NCBI GenBank assembly: GCA_035507915.1
Contig: DATJNS010000338.1
Span: 1 to 22,854, forward strand
DNA from: JACQAI01 sp035507915
GTDB taxonomy: Bacteria > Pseudomonadota > Alphaproteobacteria > Elsterales > Elsteraceae
Direction of reading: 5' to 3'
Length of the DNA stretch: 22,854 nucleotides
In this document: piece by piece, positions 1 through 7,169 of the stretch
How positions within the stretch are numbered: position 1 is the first letter of the stretch
Layout of the letters: the number at the start of each line of letters is the position of its first letter
The notes under the pieces: model-generated
Told to the model about the DNA's origin: nothing
The model's database searches: none
What the model saw: the letters and a program-made list of their open reading frames with translations, nothing else
Translations under genes and position numbers: made by a program

Positions 1-86
1 TCGGCATGGGCCACCTCGACATCGGAACGGGACGAGACGCCGGACTTGACCGGTACCACGATCTTGGCGCGCCGCGGCGGCGTCAT
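1..86 (-). CDS. Possible 5' end of an unidentified gene running off the left edge
   Basis: On the minus strand an ATG at 86-84 opens a frame without stops to the window edge (28 codons). It reads MTPPRRAKIVVPVKSGVS and then SRSDVEVAHA. Nearly all third codon positions are G or C, as in the confirmed genes, whereas the plus-strand frames here look less coding-like. The KIVVPV start followed by a small, polar stretch vaguely resembles the first strand of a universal-stress domain, but 28 residues are too few to assign a family. A stop lies in frame at 122-120, so only TTG at 89 or ATG at 86 are close starts. No clear Shine-Dalgarno sequence precedes them. The FNR-like box at 110-123 lies just upstream, but its spacing fits the rightward gene at 210 better. 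Confidence 0.4.
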   Translation of the reverse strand, partial: MTPPRRAKIVVPVKSGVSSRSDVEVAHA

Positions 87-109
87 CAATGCGTTCGTCG
101 CCGGGATGG

Positions 110-152
110 TTGACCCAGGTCAAGTTGCGCCGCGGGCGGGGCGCTGTAGCGT
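110..152 (+). promoter_or_regulatory. FNR/FixK-type box with class II promoter geometry, for the gene at 210
   Basis: TTGACCCAGGTCAA at 110-123 is a near-perfect inverted repeat (TTGAC-N4-GTCAA) that matches the FNR/FixK/Dnr family site. After 23 bases comes a -10-like hexamer TAGCGT (147-152). This predicts a transcript start near 158-159, with the box near -42 and a leader of about 50 nt before the ATG at 210. The same 14-mer occurs again at 2725-2738. Confidence 0.6.
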
Positions 153-209
153 GACGGGGCGCCCGCGGGAATGGACGGCGGCGCGCGCGGCGTCGGAAGT
201 GGGGTCGCC

Positions 210-1442
210 ATGCGATCGCTCGGACTCATGATCGGGTTGGGCCTCGTCCTGCTCACGGGCGGCGGCGCCGGCGCCCAGGCGCCGACGCAGCCGGGCTTGC
301 GCATCCAGATCGATCCGGCGCCGCCGGTCTGCCTCTATCCGGGCCAGCAGGCGCGCTCGGACTCCAACACCGCGGTGGTGCGCATCGGCGGCCGCGCGCT
401 GGCCTTTCCCTCGCACTGGGATCCGATCGGCCACACCGACCGCCGCGTCACCGACAATCGCCTGGCGTTCTCCGACCGCGGCACGCGCGTCACGATCGTG
501 AACGATCGCGACCCCAGCGTCGGCAAGTGGATCGAGTCGGTCTGGCAGGCGCCGTCCGGCCGGCTCTACGGCTGGTACCACGCCGAGGCGGTCGCGCCCT
601 GCACGGCCGACCTGCGCGTGCCGCACATCGGCGCGCTGGTGTCGGACGACCAGGGCCTCACCTGGCGCGCGCTCGGCGCGGTGCTGCGCGCGCCGCCCGA
701 CCAGATCGACTGCCACGCCGAGAACGGCTTCATGGCCGGCGGCTACGGCGACTTCTCGGTGGTGCCCGACCGCGCCGGCGCGTTCTTCTACATCTTCTTC
801 ACGAGCTACGTGCGCGACGAGGCGGCGCAGGGCATCGCGGTCGCGCGCTATCCGGTGGCCGAGCGCGGCCATCCGCGCGGCACGGTCGCGGTGTGGAGCG
901 GCGGCGCGTGGCGCCGGGCGGGCGAGGGCGTGCCGACGCCGCTCTGGCGGCCCGAGCACGGCTGGCATCATCGCGACGCCGACGCCTTCTGGGGACCGTC
1001 GGTGCATTACAATCGCGACCTGCGCAGCTTCGTGATGCTGCTCAACCACACGCGGGGCGGCGCCGCCGACTTCCGCTCGGACGGCATCTACGCCGCGATC
1101 AATCCGGATCCCGCCCAGCCGCAGCACTGGCGCGCGCCCCGGCGCATCATCGAGCAGGGCTTCTGGTATCCGCAGGTCGTCGGCCTCGCGGCCGGCGACG
1201 GCGACGCGCGCGCCGGCTCGCCCGCGCGCTTCTTCATGAGCGGCTATTCCGAGTGGTTCATCAGCTTCCTCGAGCATGCGACGGCGTCGCCGCGCGACTG
1301 GGCCGCCGCGCCCGCCGATGCCGTCACCCTGTCGATCCGCGAGCTGCCGGGCTGGCCCAACCCGTGGGCGCGCAAGGTCCGGCGCGCCGGTCCGTCGGCG
1401 ACCAGCCGCCAGCTCGCCGCCATCTGCAAGTTCGGCGACTAG
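210..1442 (+). CDS. Secreted sialidase/GH43-like beta-propeller protein of unknown substrate
   Basis: The product has 410 residues. I chose the ATG at 210 because it places a typical signal peptide at the N-terminus (residues 1 to about 23, hydrophobic LGLMIGLGLVLL, then AGAQA), and GGAAG lies upstream. An earlier in-frame ATG at 171 would bury the signal. The mature protein contains an Asp-box, SDDQGLTW (residues 145-152, pattern SxDxGxTW), which is typical of sialidase-fold propellers. It also has aromatic strands such as FFYIFFTSY and a WGPSVHYN segment like those in GH43/sialidase-type hypothetical proteins. Cysteines near residues 41, 131 and 168 could form disulfides. The enzyme activity cannot be read from the sequence, and it may be a non-catalytic propeller. 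It stands alone with its own FNR-like promoter at 110-152. Confidence 0.75.
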   Translation: MRSLGLMIGLGLVLLTGGGAGAQAPTQPGLRIQIDPAPPVCLYPGQQARSDSNTAVVRIGGRALAFPSHWDPIGHTDRRVTDNRLAFSDRGTRVTIVNDRDPSVGKWIESVWQAPSGRLYGWYHAEAVAPCTADLRVPHIGALVSDDQGLTWRALGAVLRAPPDQIDCHAENGFMAGGYGDFSVVPDRAGAFFYIFFTSYVRDEAAQGIAVARYPVAERGHPRGTVAVWSGGAWRRAGEGVPTPLWRPEHGWHHRDADAFWGPSVHYNRDLRSFVMLLNHTRGGAADFRSDGIYAAINPDPAQPQHWRAPRRIIEQGFWYPQVVGLAAGDGDARAGSPARFFMSGYSEWFISFLEHATASPRDWAAAPADAVTLSIRELPGWPNPWARKVRRAGPSATSRQLAAICKFGD

Positions 1443-1474
1443 CGCTTCAGGGCGAAGCCCGCGAGCGCCGCCCA

Positions 1475-1542
1475 AAGCAAGCGTTCCGATCGATCCGACT
1501 CTCTTGCTGAAGCAAGCTTGCGACCCATGGTAATCTTGCTTC
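1475..1542 (+). repeat. Alternating AAGCAAG/CTTGCTT repeats in the leader of the 1544 gene
   Basis: Four copies of one short word sit between the genes: AAGCAAGC (1475-1482), CTTGCT (1503-1508), AAGCAAGCTTGC (1510-1521, containing the palindrome GCAAGCTTGC) and CTTGCTTC (1535-1542). Copies 1 and 3 can pair with copies 2 or 4, so alternative hairpins are possible. One of them, 1509-1516 with 1535-1542, ends two bases before the ATG. No good Shine-Dalgarno sequence is visible. The function is unknown. Confidence 0.4.
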
Positions 1543-1543
1543 C

Positions 1544-1897
1544 ATGGCGTCGAACTTGCCTCGCTCGGGATACGCGACCCTCGAGCACGAGATCGTCCAG
1601 GAGAAGGCGTCGGCGCTCGGACGGCTGGGACGCCGGCTCGAGGCGGCGCTGGCGGCGCTCGCCGCATGTCCGCGGACGGCGACGTCCGACCGAGCCGTCC
1701 GCGATGGTCTCGTCGCAGAGGCGGGCTACGCGCTCTGGCTCTTCGTCGTGCAGCGCGAGGCCTGCGGCCTCAACGACAGCACGTACGTGATGCGGGAGTA
1801 CGGGGTGCCGTACGAGGTGTATGTCCGCATGGGGCCGTTGCCCATGCCGCGCGATCCTGGCCGTCGGGAGCCGCGCGCCGAGCGGATCGCCGACTAG
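1544..1897 (+). CDS. DUF6665 family protein
   Basis: The product has 117 residues, is soluble, and has no signal or membrane segment. The order LEHEIVQEKASALGRLGRRLEAAL, then LVAEAGYALWLFVVQREACGL, then a YGVP segment ending VYVRMGP matches my recollection of the DUF6665 family, which is roughly 100 residues long and found mostly in alphaproteobacteria. Its biochemical role is not known. The two central helices look amphipathic. The ATG at 1544 follows the AAGCAAG/CTTGCTT repeats without a recognisable Shine-Dalgarno. An out-of-frame ATG lies at 1527. The gene is followed by a REP-like palindrome and has no obvious operon partners. Confidence 0.7.
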   Translation: MASNLPRSGYATLEHEIVQEKASALGRLGRRLEAALAALAACPRTATSDRAVRDGLVAEAGYALWLFVVQREACGLNDSTYVMREYGVPYEVYVRMGPLPMPRDPGRREPRAERIAD

Positions 1898-1931
1898 AGC
1901 GCGATCACCTCAGACTGTTCCGAACAAAGAC

Positions 1932-2019
1932 CGTCATGCCCGCGGAAGCGGGCATCCAGAGCCACGAGCACCGAGATCGCGCACGTGACTCCTGGATCCC
2001 CGCTTTCGCGGGGATGACG
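1932..2019. repeat. REP-like intergenic inverted repeat (MPAEAGIQ/IPAFAGMT type)
   Basis: The left arm (1932-1959) and the reverse complement of the right arm (1992-2019) agree at 25 of 28 positions, separated by 32 bases. Each arm contains its own smaller hairpin: GCCCGCGGAAGCGGGC on the left and CCCCGCTTTCGCGGGG on the right. The plus-strand translation gives MPAEAGIQ and later SWIPAFAGMT, the familiar false-peptide signature of a dispersed repeat in many alpha- and betaproteobacterial genomes. It lies between the DUF6665 gene and the convergent lipoprotein gene, where it could also act as a bidirectional terminator. Confidence 0.85.
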
Positions 2020-2055
2020 AGGAAAGGTGGCGATTGAATCAATGCCGATCATGCT

Positions 2056-2589
2056 CTAGCTCGGCTGGATCTGCCACGAGCCGTCGGGCTGCAGGCAGGC
2101 GCGCCCGTAGCCGCGCTTGGTCTCGCCGCCGACATAGATCGTCTGCTCGTACTCGCGGCAATACTGCCCGCTCGCCGATTGGCCTTCGCGCGTCGGCGTG
2201 AAGCTGCCCGAGGTGCCGTTCGACGGGTTGCTCCAGGTGATCTGCTGGCCGATCGGCGTCGAGCGCGCCAGCGCCGCCTGCTGCGCTCGCTGCGCCCTCA
2301 GGCAGTCGGCCTCGTCGATGCGCGAGCCGACCGCGCCGCCGAGCAGGCCGCCGCCGACCACGCCCAGGGTCGTCGCCAGCGCGTTGCCGGTGCCGTGGCC
2401 GACCTGCGAGCCGATCAGCCCGCCGGCGGTCGCGCCGACCGCGGCGCCCGCGATGGTGCCCCAGCCGAGATCGCTGCAGGCGTCGCCGACCCGGGTCGGG
2501 CTGGCGCCCGGCGTGGCGCTGCAGCCGGCGATCAGCGCCGCCAGCGCGAGCGCCGAGAGTTGCGTCTTGAGCGATCCGATCGAAACCAT
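2056..2589 (-). CDS. Glycine-zipper outer-membrane lipoprotein (17 kDa surface antigen-like)
   Basis: The product has 177 residues. A lipoprotein signal ends in IAGC, with the lipidated Cys at residue 23. Residues about 43-92 form a glycine zipper (GTIAGAAVGATAGGLIGSQVG, then VVGGGLLGGAVGS), typical of the 17 kDa surface antigen/Gly-zipper_2TM group. The C-terminal domain has GQYCREYEQTIYVGG and ends CLQPDGSWQI, which also matches that family. The ATG at 2589 is supported by GGAG seven bases upstream (AACGGAGCCCGTC). Such proteins sit in the envelope with a structural or stress-related role. The gene diverges from the 2-oxoacid dehydrogenase operon and has its own FNR-like box, facing left, at 2650-2692. 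Confidence 0.85.
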   Translation of the reverse strand: MVSIGSLKTQLSALALAALIAGCSATPGASPTRVGDACSDLGWGTIAGAAVGATAGGLIGSQVGHGTGNALATTLGVVGGGLLGGAVGSRIDEADCLRAQRAQQAALARSTPIGQQITWSNPSNGTSGSFTPTREGQSASGQYCREYEQTIYVGGETKRGYGRACLQPDGSWQIQPS

Positions 2590-2649
2590 GACGGGCTCCG
2601 TTCCTGAAAAGCCGGCGTCCGCAGCCGTCGCCGCCGACGCGTATGCGCC

Positions 2650-2692
2650 TTCTTAGTCGGAGCCACGCCCGCTGCGGATTGACCTGGATCAA
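2650..2692 (-). promoter_or_regulatory. FNR/FixK-type promoter facing the lipoprotein gene
   Basis: TTGACCTGGATCAA (2679-2692) is followed, on the minus strand after 23 bases, by the hexamer TAAGAA (2655-2650). The predicted transcript start is near 2643-2644, giving a leader of about 54 nt before the ATG at 2589. The spacing is identical to that at 110-152, 2725-2767 and 8091-8133. That is why I assign this box to the lipoprotein and the neighbouring box to the rightward operon. Confidence 0.55.
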
Positions 2693-2724
2693 CCGGCCGC
2701 GCGCCGCCGCGGCGACCCGGGAAC

Positions 2725-2767
2725 TTGACCCAGGTCAAAGGCGCGGAGCCCGCGTTCCTGCTACCCC
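2725..2767 (+). promoter_or_regulatory. FNR/FixK-type promoter of the 2-oxoacid dehydrogenase operon
   Basis: TTGACCCAGGTCAA (2725-2738) is identical to the box at 110-123. After 23 bases comes TACCCC (2762-2767), a weak -10. The predicted start is near 2773-2774, leaving a leader of about 20 nt that contains the Shine-Dalgarno GAAGGGGA before the ATG at 2793. Its centre is 46 bp from the leftward box at 2679-2692. Confidence 0.6.
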
Positions 2768-2792
2768 AACCAGGCTAGACGCGAAGGGGACG

Positions 2793-3902
2793 ATGACCGA
2801 GGACCAAGCCGGGATCGTCGCGGCGCGCTTCGAGATCCGGTTCCGCCGGTTCCTCGAGGCCACGGGCAAGGCGTTCGACGCGCTGCCGGAATTCGCGCGC
2901 GATGCCGCGGCGCTGGTGCCGCTCTACGCCGCGATGGTGCGCACGCGCGCCTTCGACGCCAAGGCGGTGGCGCTGCAGCGCACCGGCCGGCTCGGCACCT
3001 ACGCCTCGTCGCTCGGGCAGGAGGCCGTCGGCGTCGGCGCGGCGAGCGCGCTCAGCGCCGACGACGTGCTGGTGCCGAGCTTCCGCGAGCACGGCGCGCA
3101 GCTGTGGCGCGGCGTCACCATGGTCGAGCTGCTGCTCTACTGGGGCGGCGACGAGCGCGGCAGCGCGTTCGCCGCCGCGCGCGAGGATTTCCCGGTGTGC
3201 GTGCCGGTCGGCAGCCACGCGCCGCACGCCGCCGGCGTCGCGCTCGCCTTCAAGCTGCGCCGCGAGCCGCGCGCCGCGCTGTGCATCTACGGCGACGGCG
3301 CGACCTCGAAGGGCGACGTCGACGAGGCGCTCAACATCGCCGGAGCATGGCACCTGCCGGTCGTGTTCGTGATCGCCAACAACCAGTGGGCGATCTCGGT
3401 GCCGCGGTCGCGGCAGACCGCGGCCGCGACCCTGGCGCAGAAGGCGATCGCCGCCGGGCTGCCCGGCGAGCAGGTCGACGGCAACGACGTGATCGCGGTG
3501 CGCGACGCGGTCGAGCGCGCGCTCGCCCGCGCGCGCGCCGGCGACGGCGCGTCGGTCATCGAGGCGCTGACCTATCGGCTGGGCGACCACACCACGGCCG
3601 ACGACGCCAGCCGCTACCGCGACGACGCCGAGGTCTCCAAGCACTGGTCCGAGGAGCCGATCCACCGGCTGCGGCAATATCTGGTCGATGCCGGCGCGTG
3701 GGACCGCGCGCGCGAGGAGCATCTGCTGGCCGACGCCGCGACCGAGGTCGACGCCGCGGTCGAGGCCTATCTCGCGACGCCACTGCAGCCGGCGGCGACG
3801 ATCTTCGATTTCACCTACGCGGCCCTGCCGGCCGAGCTCGCCGCGCAGCGTGCGGCGGCGCTCGACGGCGCGGCGCCCGACCCGGCGGTGCGCCGTGGCT
3901 GA
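2793..3902 (+). CDS. 2-oxoacid dehydrogenase E1 component, alpha subunit (branched-chain or pyruvate type)
   Basis: The product has 369 residues, a normal length for E1 alpha of the alpha2beta2 type. With E1 beta it decarboxylates a 2-oxoacid on thiamine diphosphate and passes the acyl group to lipoyl-E2. The ThDP motif is clear: GDG at 167-169 and NN at 196-197 (YGDGATSKGDVDEALN, then FVIANNQWAIS). The LGDHTTADDASRYR segment is the usual phosphorylation-loop region. The ATG at 2793 has the strong Shine-Dalgarno GAAGGGGA (2783-2790). The frame opens further upstream, but that part covers the promoter. Sequence alone does not separate pyruvate from branched-chain substrates. The dehydrogenase gene at 5997 favours branched-chain 2-oxoacids. 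The stop overlaps the next start by 8 bases. Confidence 0.9.
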   Translation: MTEDQAGIVAARFEIRFRRFLEATGKAFDALPEFARDAAALVPLYAAMVRTRAFDAKAVALQRTGRLGTYASSLGQEAVGVGAASALSADDVLVPSFREHGAQLWRGVTMVELLLYWGGDERGSAFAAAREDFPVCVPVGSHAPHAAGVALAFKLRREPRAALCIYGDGATSKGDVDEALNIAGAWHLPVVFVIANNQWAISVPRSRQTAAATLAQKAIAAGLPGEQVDGNDVIAVRDAVERALARARAGDGASVIEALTYRLGDHTTADDASRYRDDAEVSKHWSEEPIHRLRQYLVDAGAWDRAREEHLLADAATEVDAAVEAYLATPLQPAATIFDFTYAALPAELAAQRAAALDGAAPDPAVRRG

Positions 3903-4875
3903 GGCGACCCTGGTGCAGGCCGTCAACCTCGCGCTGGCGCGCGCCATGGCCGACGACCCGCGCGTGATCGTGCTGGGCGAGGACGTCGGCGCCGACGGCG
4001 GCGTGTTCCGCGCGACCGACGGTCTGCTGCAGCGCTTCGGCGCCGACCGCGTGCTCGACACGCCGCTCTCCGAGGCGGTGATCGCCGGGCTGTCGGTCGG
4101 GCTGGCGGCGCAGGGCTTCCGGCCGGTCGGCGAGATCCAGTTCACCGGCTTCATCTATCCGGCGATCGACCAGCTCGCCAACCACGCGTCGCGCCTGCGC
4201 ACGCGCACGCGCGGCCGGCTGACCTGCCCGATGGTGCTGCGCGCGCCGTGCGGCGGCGGCATCCACGCGCCCGAGCATCACTCCGAGAGCCCCGAGGCGA
4301 TGTTCGCGCACATCCCGGGCCTGCGCGTCGTGATCCCGTCGTCGCCGGCGCGCGCCTACGGGCTCCTGCTGGCCGCGATCCGCGATCCCGACCCCGTGGT
4401 GTTCCTCGAGCCGACGCGGCTCTACCGCTCGACGCGCGAGGCGGTCGCCGACGACGGCGCGGCGCTCGAGCTCGACCGCGCGTTCGTGGTGCGCGACGGC
4501 GGCGACGTCACCCTGGTGGCGTGGGGCGCCATGACGGTCGAGGCGCTGGCCGCCGCCGAGCTGCTCGCCGGCGACGGCATCGGCGCCGAGGTGATCGACG
4601 TCGCCACCCTGAAGCCGCTCGACGCGGCGACCATCCTCGCCTCGGTCGCCAAGACCGGGCGTTGCGTGATCGCGCACGAGGCGCCGCTGACCGGCGGCTT
4701 CGGCGGCGAGATCGCCGCGCGCGTCGCCGAACGCGGGCTCATGTCGCTGCTGGCGCCGATCGAGCGCGTCGCCGGCTGGGACACCGTGATGCCGCTGCCG
4801 CGGCTCGAGCACCATTATCTGCCCAACGCGGTGCGCATCGCCGCCGCCGCGCGCCGCGCGCGCGCCTACGCATGA
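3895..4875 (+). CDS. 2-oxoacid dehydrogenase E1 component, beta subunit
   Basis: The product has 326 residues, the normal length. The start is GTG at 3895, inside the end of the E1 alpha gene (8-nt overlap). It gives the expected N-terminus, MAEATLVQAVNLALARAM, and agrees with translational coupling. Visible signatures are VLGEDVG near residue 27, DTPLSE with the ThDP-contacting Glu at residue 60, and PEHHSES with the active-site His pair at 128-129. The C-terminal transketolase domain contains VEALAAAELL, VIDVATLKPLD and GGFGGEIAARV. It forms the heterotetrameric E1 with the preceding product. Its stop overlaps the E2 start in an ATGA. Confidence 0.92.
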   Translation: MAEATLVQAVNLALARAMADDPRVIVLGEDVGADGGVFRATDGLLQRFGADRVLDTPLSEAVIAGLSVGLAAQGFRPVGEIQFTGFIYPAIDQLANHASRLRTRTRGRLTCPMVLRAPCGGGIHAPEHHSESPEAMFAHIPGLRVVIPSSPARAYGLLLAAIRDPDPVVFLEPTRLYRSTREAVADDGAALELDRAFVVRDGGDVTLVAWGAMTVEALAAAELLAGDGIGAEVIDVATLKPLDAATILASVAKTGRCVIAHEAPLTGGFGGEIAARVAERGLMSLLAPIERVAGWDTVMPLPRLEHHYLPNAVRIAAAARRARAYA

Positions 4876-5984
4876 CGAGCTTCGCGCTGCCCGATCTCGG
4901 CGAGGGTCTGCAGGACGCCGAGATCGTCGCCTGGCACGTCGCCGCCGGCGATCGCGTGGTCGCCGACCAGCCGCTGGTCTCGGTCGAGACCGAGAAGGCG
5001 GTGGTCGAGGTGCCGTCGCCGCACGCCGGCCGCATCGCCGCGCTGCACGGCGCGGTCGGCGAGCGCGTCGCGGTCGGCGCGCCGCTGGTCGAGTTCGAGG
5101 AGGGCGCCCATCCCGACACCGGCACGGTGGTCGGCGAGCTGGCGCAAGCCGCGCCGGCGCCGCACGTGTCGCATCCCGCGGCAGCCGCAGCCGCCGCCGC
5201 GCCGAGCGTCAAGGCGGCGCCCGCGGTGCGCGCGCTCGCGCATCGGCTCGGCGTCGATCTCGCGGCGGTGGCGCCGAGCGGGCCCGACGGCGCGGTGACG
5301 CGCGCCGACGTCGAGGCCGCGGCGAGCCGACAGTCGCCGGACGCCGCGGCGGCCGTCGAGCCGCTCAAGGGGCCGCGCTGGGCGATGGCGCTCAACGTCG
5401 CGCGCGCCGGCGCCCAGGTCGTGCCCGCGACCGTGATCGACGAGGCCGACGTCGATGCCTGGCGCGCCGACGCGAACGTGACGGTGCGCCTGATCCGCGC
5501 CGTGGTCGCGGGCTGCGCGGCGGCGCCGGCGCTCAACGCGTGGTACGACGCGGCGGCGCAGACGCGGCGGCTGCACCGCCGGATCGACCTCGGGCTCGCG
5601 GTCGACAGCACGGACGGGCTGTTCGTGCCGGTGCTGCGCGACGTCGCGCACCAGAGCGACGCGGCGCTGCGCGACGCCGTCGAGGCCGCCAAGGCCGACG
5701 TGCGGCGGCGCAGCCTGACGCCGGCCGAGCTGCGCGGCCAGACCATCACGCTGTCGAACTTCGGCGCGCGCGCCGGCCGCTTCGCCGCGCTGACCGTGAT
5801 ACCGCCGCAGGTCGCCATCCTGGGCGCCGGCCGCATCGCCGCGCGCGCGGTGGTGCGCGACGGCGCCGTGACGGCGCGCCGCGTGCTGCCGCTGTCGCTG
5901 ACGGTCGATCACCGGGTCGTCACCGGCGGCGAGGCCGCCGGCTTTCTGTCGGCGGCGATCGCCGACCTCGAGAAACCGGAGTAG
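4872..5984 (+). CDS. 2-oxoacid dehydrogenase E2 acyltransferase with a single lipoyl domain
   Basis: The product has 370 residues and begins at the ATGA overlap with E1 beta. Domains in order: a lipoyl domain (about 1-78, lipoylated Lys42 in VETEKAVVEVPS), an Ala/Pro linker (about 90-114), a peripheral-subunit-binding domain (about 115-150, APAVRALAHRLGVDLAAV) and the catalytic acyltransferase domain to the C-terminus. It transfers the acyl group from lipoamide to CoA and forms the core of the complex. The catalytic motif near the C-terminus reads DHRVVTGG: the His (347) is present, but the usual Asp of HxxxDG is Thr (351). The catalytic domain is also at the short end for the family. No E3 gene follows, so dihydrolipoamide dehydrogenase must come from elsewhere. 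Confidence 0.9.
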   Translation: MTSFALPDLGEGLQDAEIVAWHVAAGDRVVADQPLVSVETEKAVVEVPSPHAGRIAALHGAVGERVAVGAPLVEFEEGAHPDTGTVVGELAQAAPAPHVSHPAAAAAAAAPSVKAAPAVRALAHRLGVDLAAVAPSGPDGAVTRADVEAAASRQSPDAAAAVEPLKGPRWAMALNVARAGAQVVPATVIDEADVDAWRADANVTVRLIRAVVAGCAAAPALNAWYDAAAQTRRLHRRIDLGLAVDSTDGLFVPVLRDVAHQSDAALRDAVEAAKADVRRRSLTPAELRGQTITLSNFGARAGRFAALTVIPPQVAILGAGRIAARAVVRDGAVTARRVLPLSLTVDHRVVTGGEAAGFLSAAIADLEKPE

Positions 5985-5996
5985 GGGAGGATTGCC

Positions 5997-7103
5997 ATGA
6001 CCGATCTGTTCGTCGAGGCCGACGATCTCGGGCCGCTGAAGGTGGTGCACATTCAGCGCCGCAGCCTCGGGCTGCGCGCCGTGGTCGCGGTCGACAACGT
6101 CGCGTGCGGTCCGTCGATCGGCGGCATCCGCATGGCGCCCGACGTCACCACCGCGGAGGCGGCGCGCCTGGCGCGCGCGATGAGCCTGAAGAACGCCGCC
6201 GCGGGCCTGCCGCACGGCGGCGGCAAGTCGGTGATCGTCGCCGATCCGCGCATGAAGATCGCCGACAAGGAGCGGCTGATCCGCGCCTTCGCGCGCGCGA
6301 TCGCCGACGTCACGGAATACATCCCGGGACCCGACATGGGCACCGACGAGCTGTGCATGGGCTGGATCAAGGACGAGATCGGCCGCGTCGTCGGCCTGCC
6401 GCGCGAGGTCGGCGGCATTCCGCTCGACGAGATCGGCGCGACCGGCTTCGGCGTCGCCGCCGCCGTCGAGGTGGCGAGCGACTTCATCGGCATGGCGCTC
6501 AAGGGCGCGCGCGTCGCCGTGCAGGGCTTCGGCGCGGTCGGCAAGCACGCGGCGCGCTTCCTCGCCCAGCGCGGCGCGGTGCTGGTCGCCGCCAGCGACA
6601 CGCACGGCACCGTGGTCGATCCCGAGGGGCTCGACATCGCGGCGCTCGCCGCGCTCAAGGCGAGCGGGCGCAGCGTGCTCGATCATCCGCGCGGCACGAA
6701 GCAGGGCGTCGACGCGGTGATCGACGTCGCGTGCGACGTCTGGATCCCGGCGGCGCGGCCCGACGTGATCACCGCCGCCAATGTCGGCCGCCTGAAGACG
6801 CGCATCGTCGCCCAGGGCGCCAACATCCCGTGCACGACGGACGCCGAGGCCGCGCTGCACGCGCGCGGCGTGCTGGTGCTGCCGGACTTCATCGCCAACG
6901 CCGGCGGCGTGATTTGCGCGGCGACCGAGTATCACGGCGGCACCGAGCCCCAGGCGATGGCGGTGATCGACGCCAAGATCCGCGAGAACACCCGCCAGGT
7001 GCTGGAGCAGGCGCGCGCCGACAAGGTGCCGCCGCGCCAGGCCGCGGTCGCGCTCGCCGAGCGCCGCATCCGCGCCGCCATGACGACCCGCCGCTGGCGC
7101 TGA
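5997..7103 (+). CDS. Leu/Val/Phe/Glu-type amino-acid dehydrogenase (probably leucine/valine dehydrogenase)
   Basis: The product has 368 residues, the length of octameric leucine-type dehydrogenases rather than the 410-450 of glutamate dehydrogenases. It would oxidatively deaminate an L-amino acid to a 2-oxoacid using NAD+. The substrate-binding and catalytic lysines are in MSLKNAAAGLPHGGGKSV (Lys65 and Lys77), the catalytic Asp113 is in GPDMGTDE, and the nucleotide-binding GFGAVG is at 177-182. A strong Shine-Dalgarno, GGGGAGGA, precedes the ATG. The gene starts 12 bases after the E2 stop, so it is almost certainly the fourth gene of the operon. Together they would convert branched-chain amino acids to acyl-CoA, as in the Bacillus bkd locus where bcd neighbours the E1/E2 genes. 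Confidence 0.88.
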   Translation: MTDLFVEADDLGPLKVVHIQRRSLGLRAVVAVDNVACGPSIGGIRMAPDVTTAEAARLARAMSLKNAAAGLPHGGGKSVIVADPRMKIADKERLIRAFARAIADVTEYIPGPDMGTDELCMGWIKDEIGRVVGLPREVGGIPLDEIGATGFGVAAAVEVASDFIGMALKGARVAVQGFGAVGKHAARFLAQRGAVLVAASDTHGTVVDPEGLDIAALAALKASGRSVLDHPRGTKQGVDAVIDVACDVWIPAARPDVITAANVGRLKTRIVAQGANIPCTTDAEAALHARGVLVLPDFIANAGGVICAATEYHGGTEPQAMAVIDAKIRENTRQVLEQARADKVPPRQAAVALAERRIRAAMTTRRWR

Positions 7104-7169
7104 GACGCGGCCGAGATTGGCGCGGCGGCGCCGAGCGTTTAACCTCCAGGGGAACCGCAGGGGTAGGGG

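Noticed and set aside
110..123. TTGAC half-sites read as ordinary sigma70 -35 elements
   Set aside because: The distance from TTGAC to the -10-like hexamers is about 32 bases rather than 17, and the symmetrical second half recurs in all six sites, which favours a regulator site.
120..1667. A 515-codon antisense open frame over the propeller gene
   Set aside because: The composition is almost only Ala, Arg, Gly, Val and Asp with no recognisable motif, while the opposite strand has a signal peptide and an Asp-box.
5908..5984. E2 as a pseudogene because of the altered HxxxDG motif
   Set aside because: The gene is intact, overlaps its neighbours in a tight operon, keeps its lipoyl Lys and active His, and retains strong GC3.
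2793..7103. A complete 2-oxoacid dehydrogenase complex locus including E3
   Set aside because: No FAD/NAD-disulfide oxidoreductase gene is present anywhere in the window.
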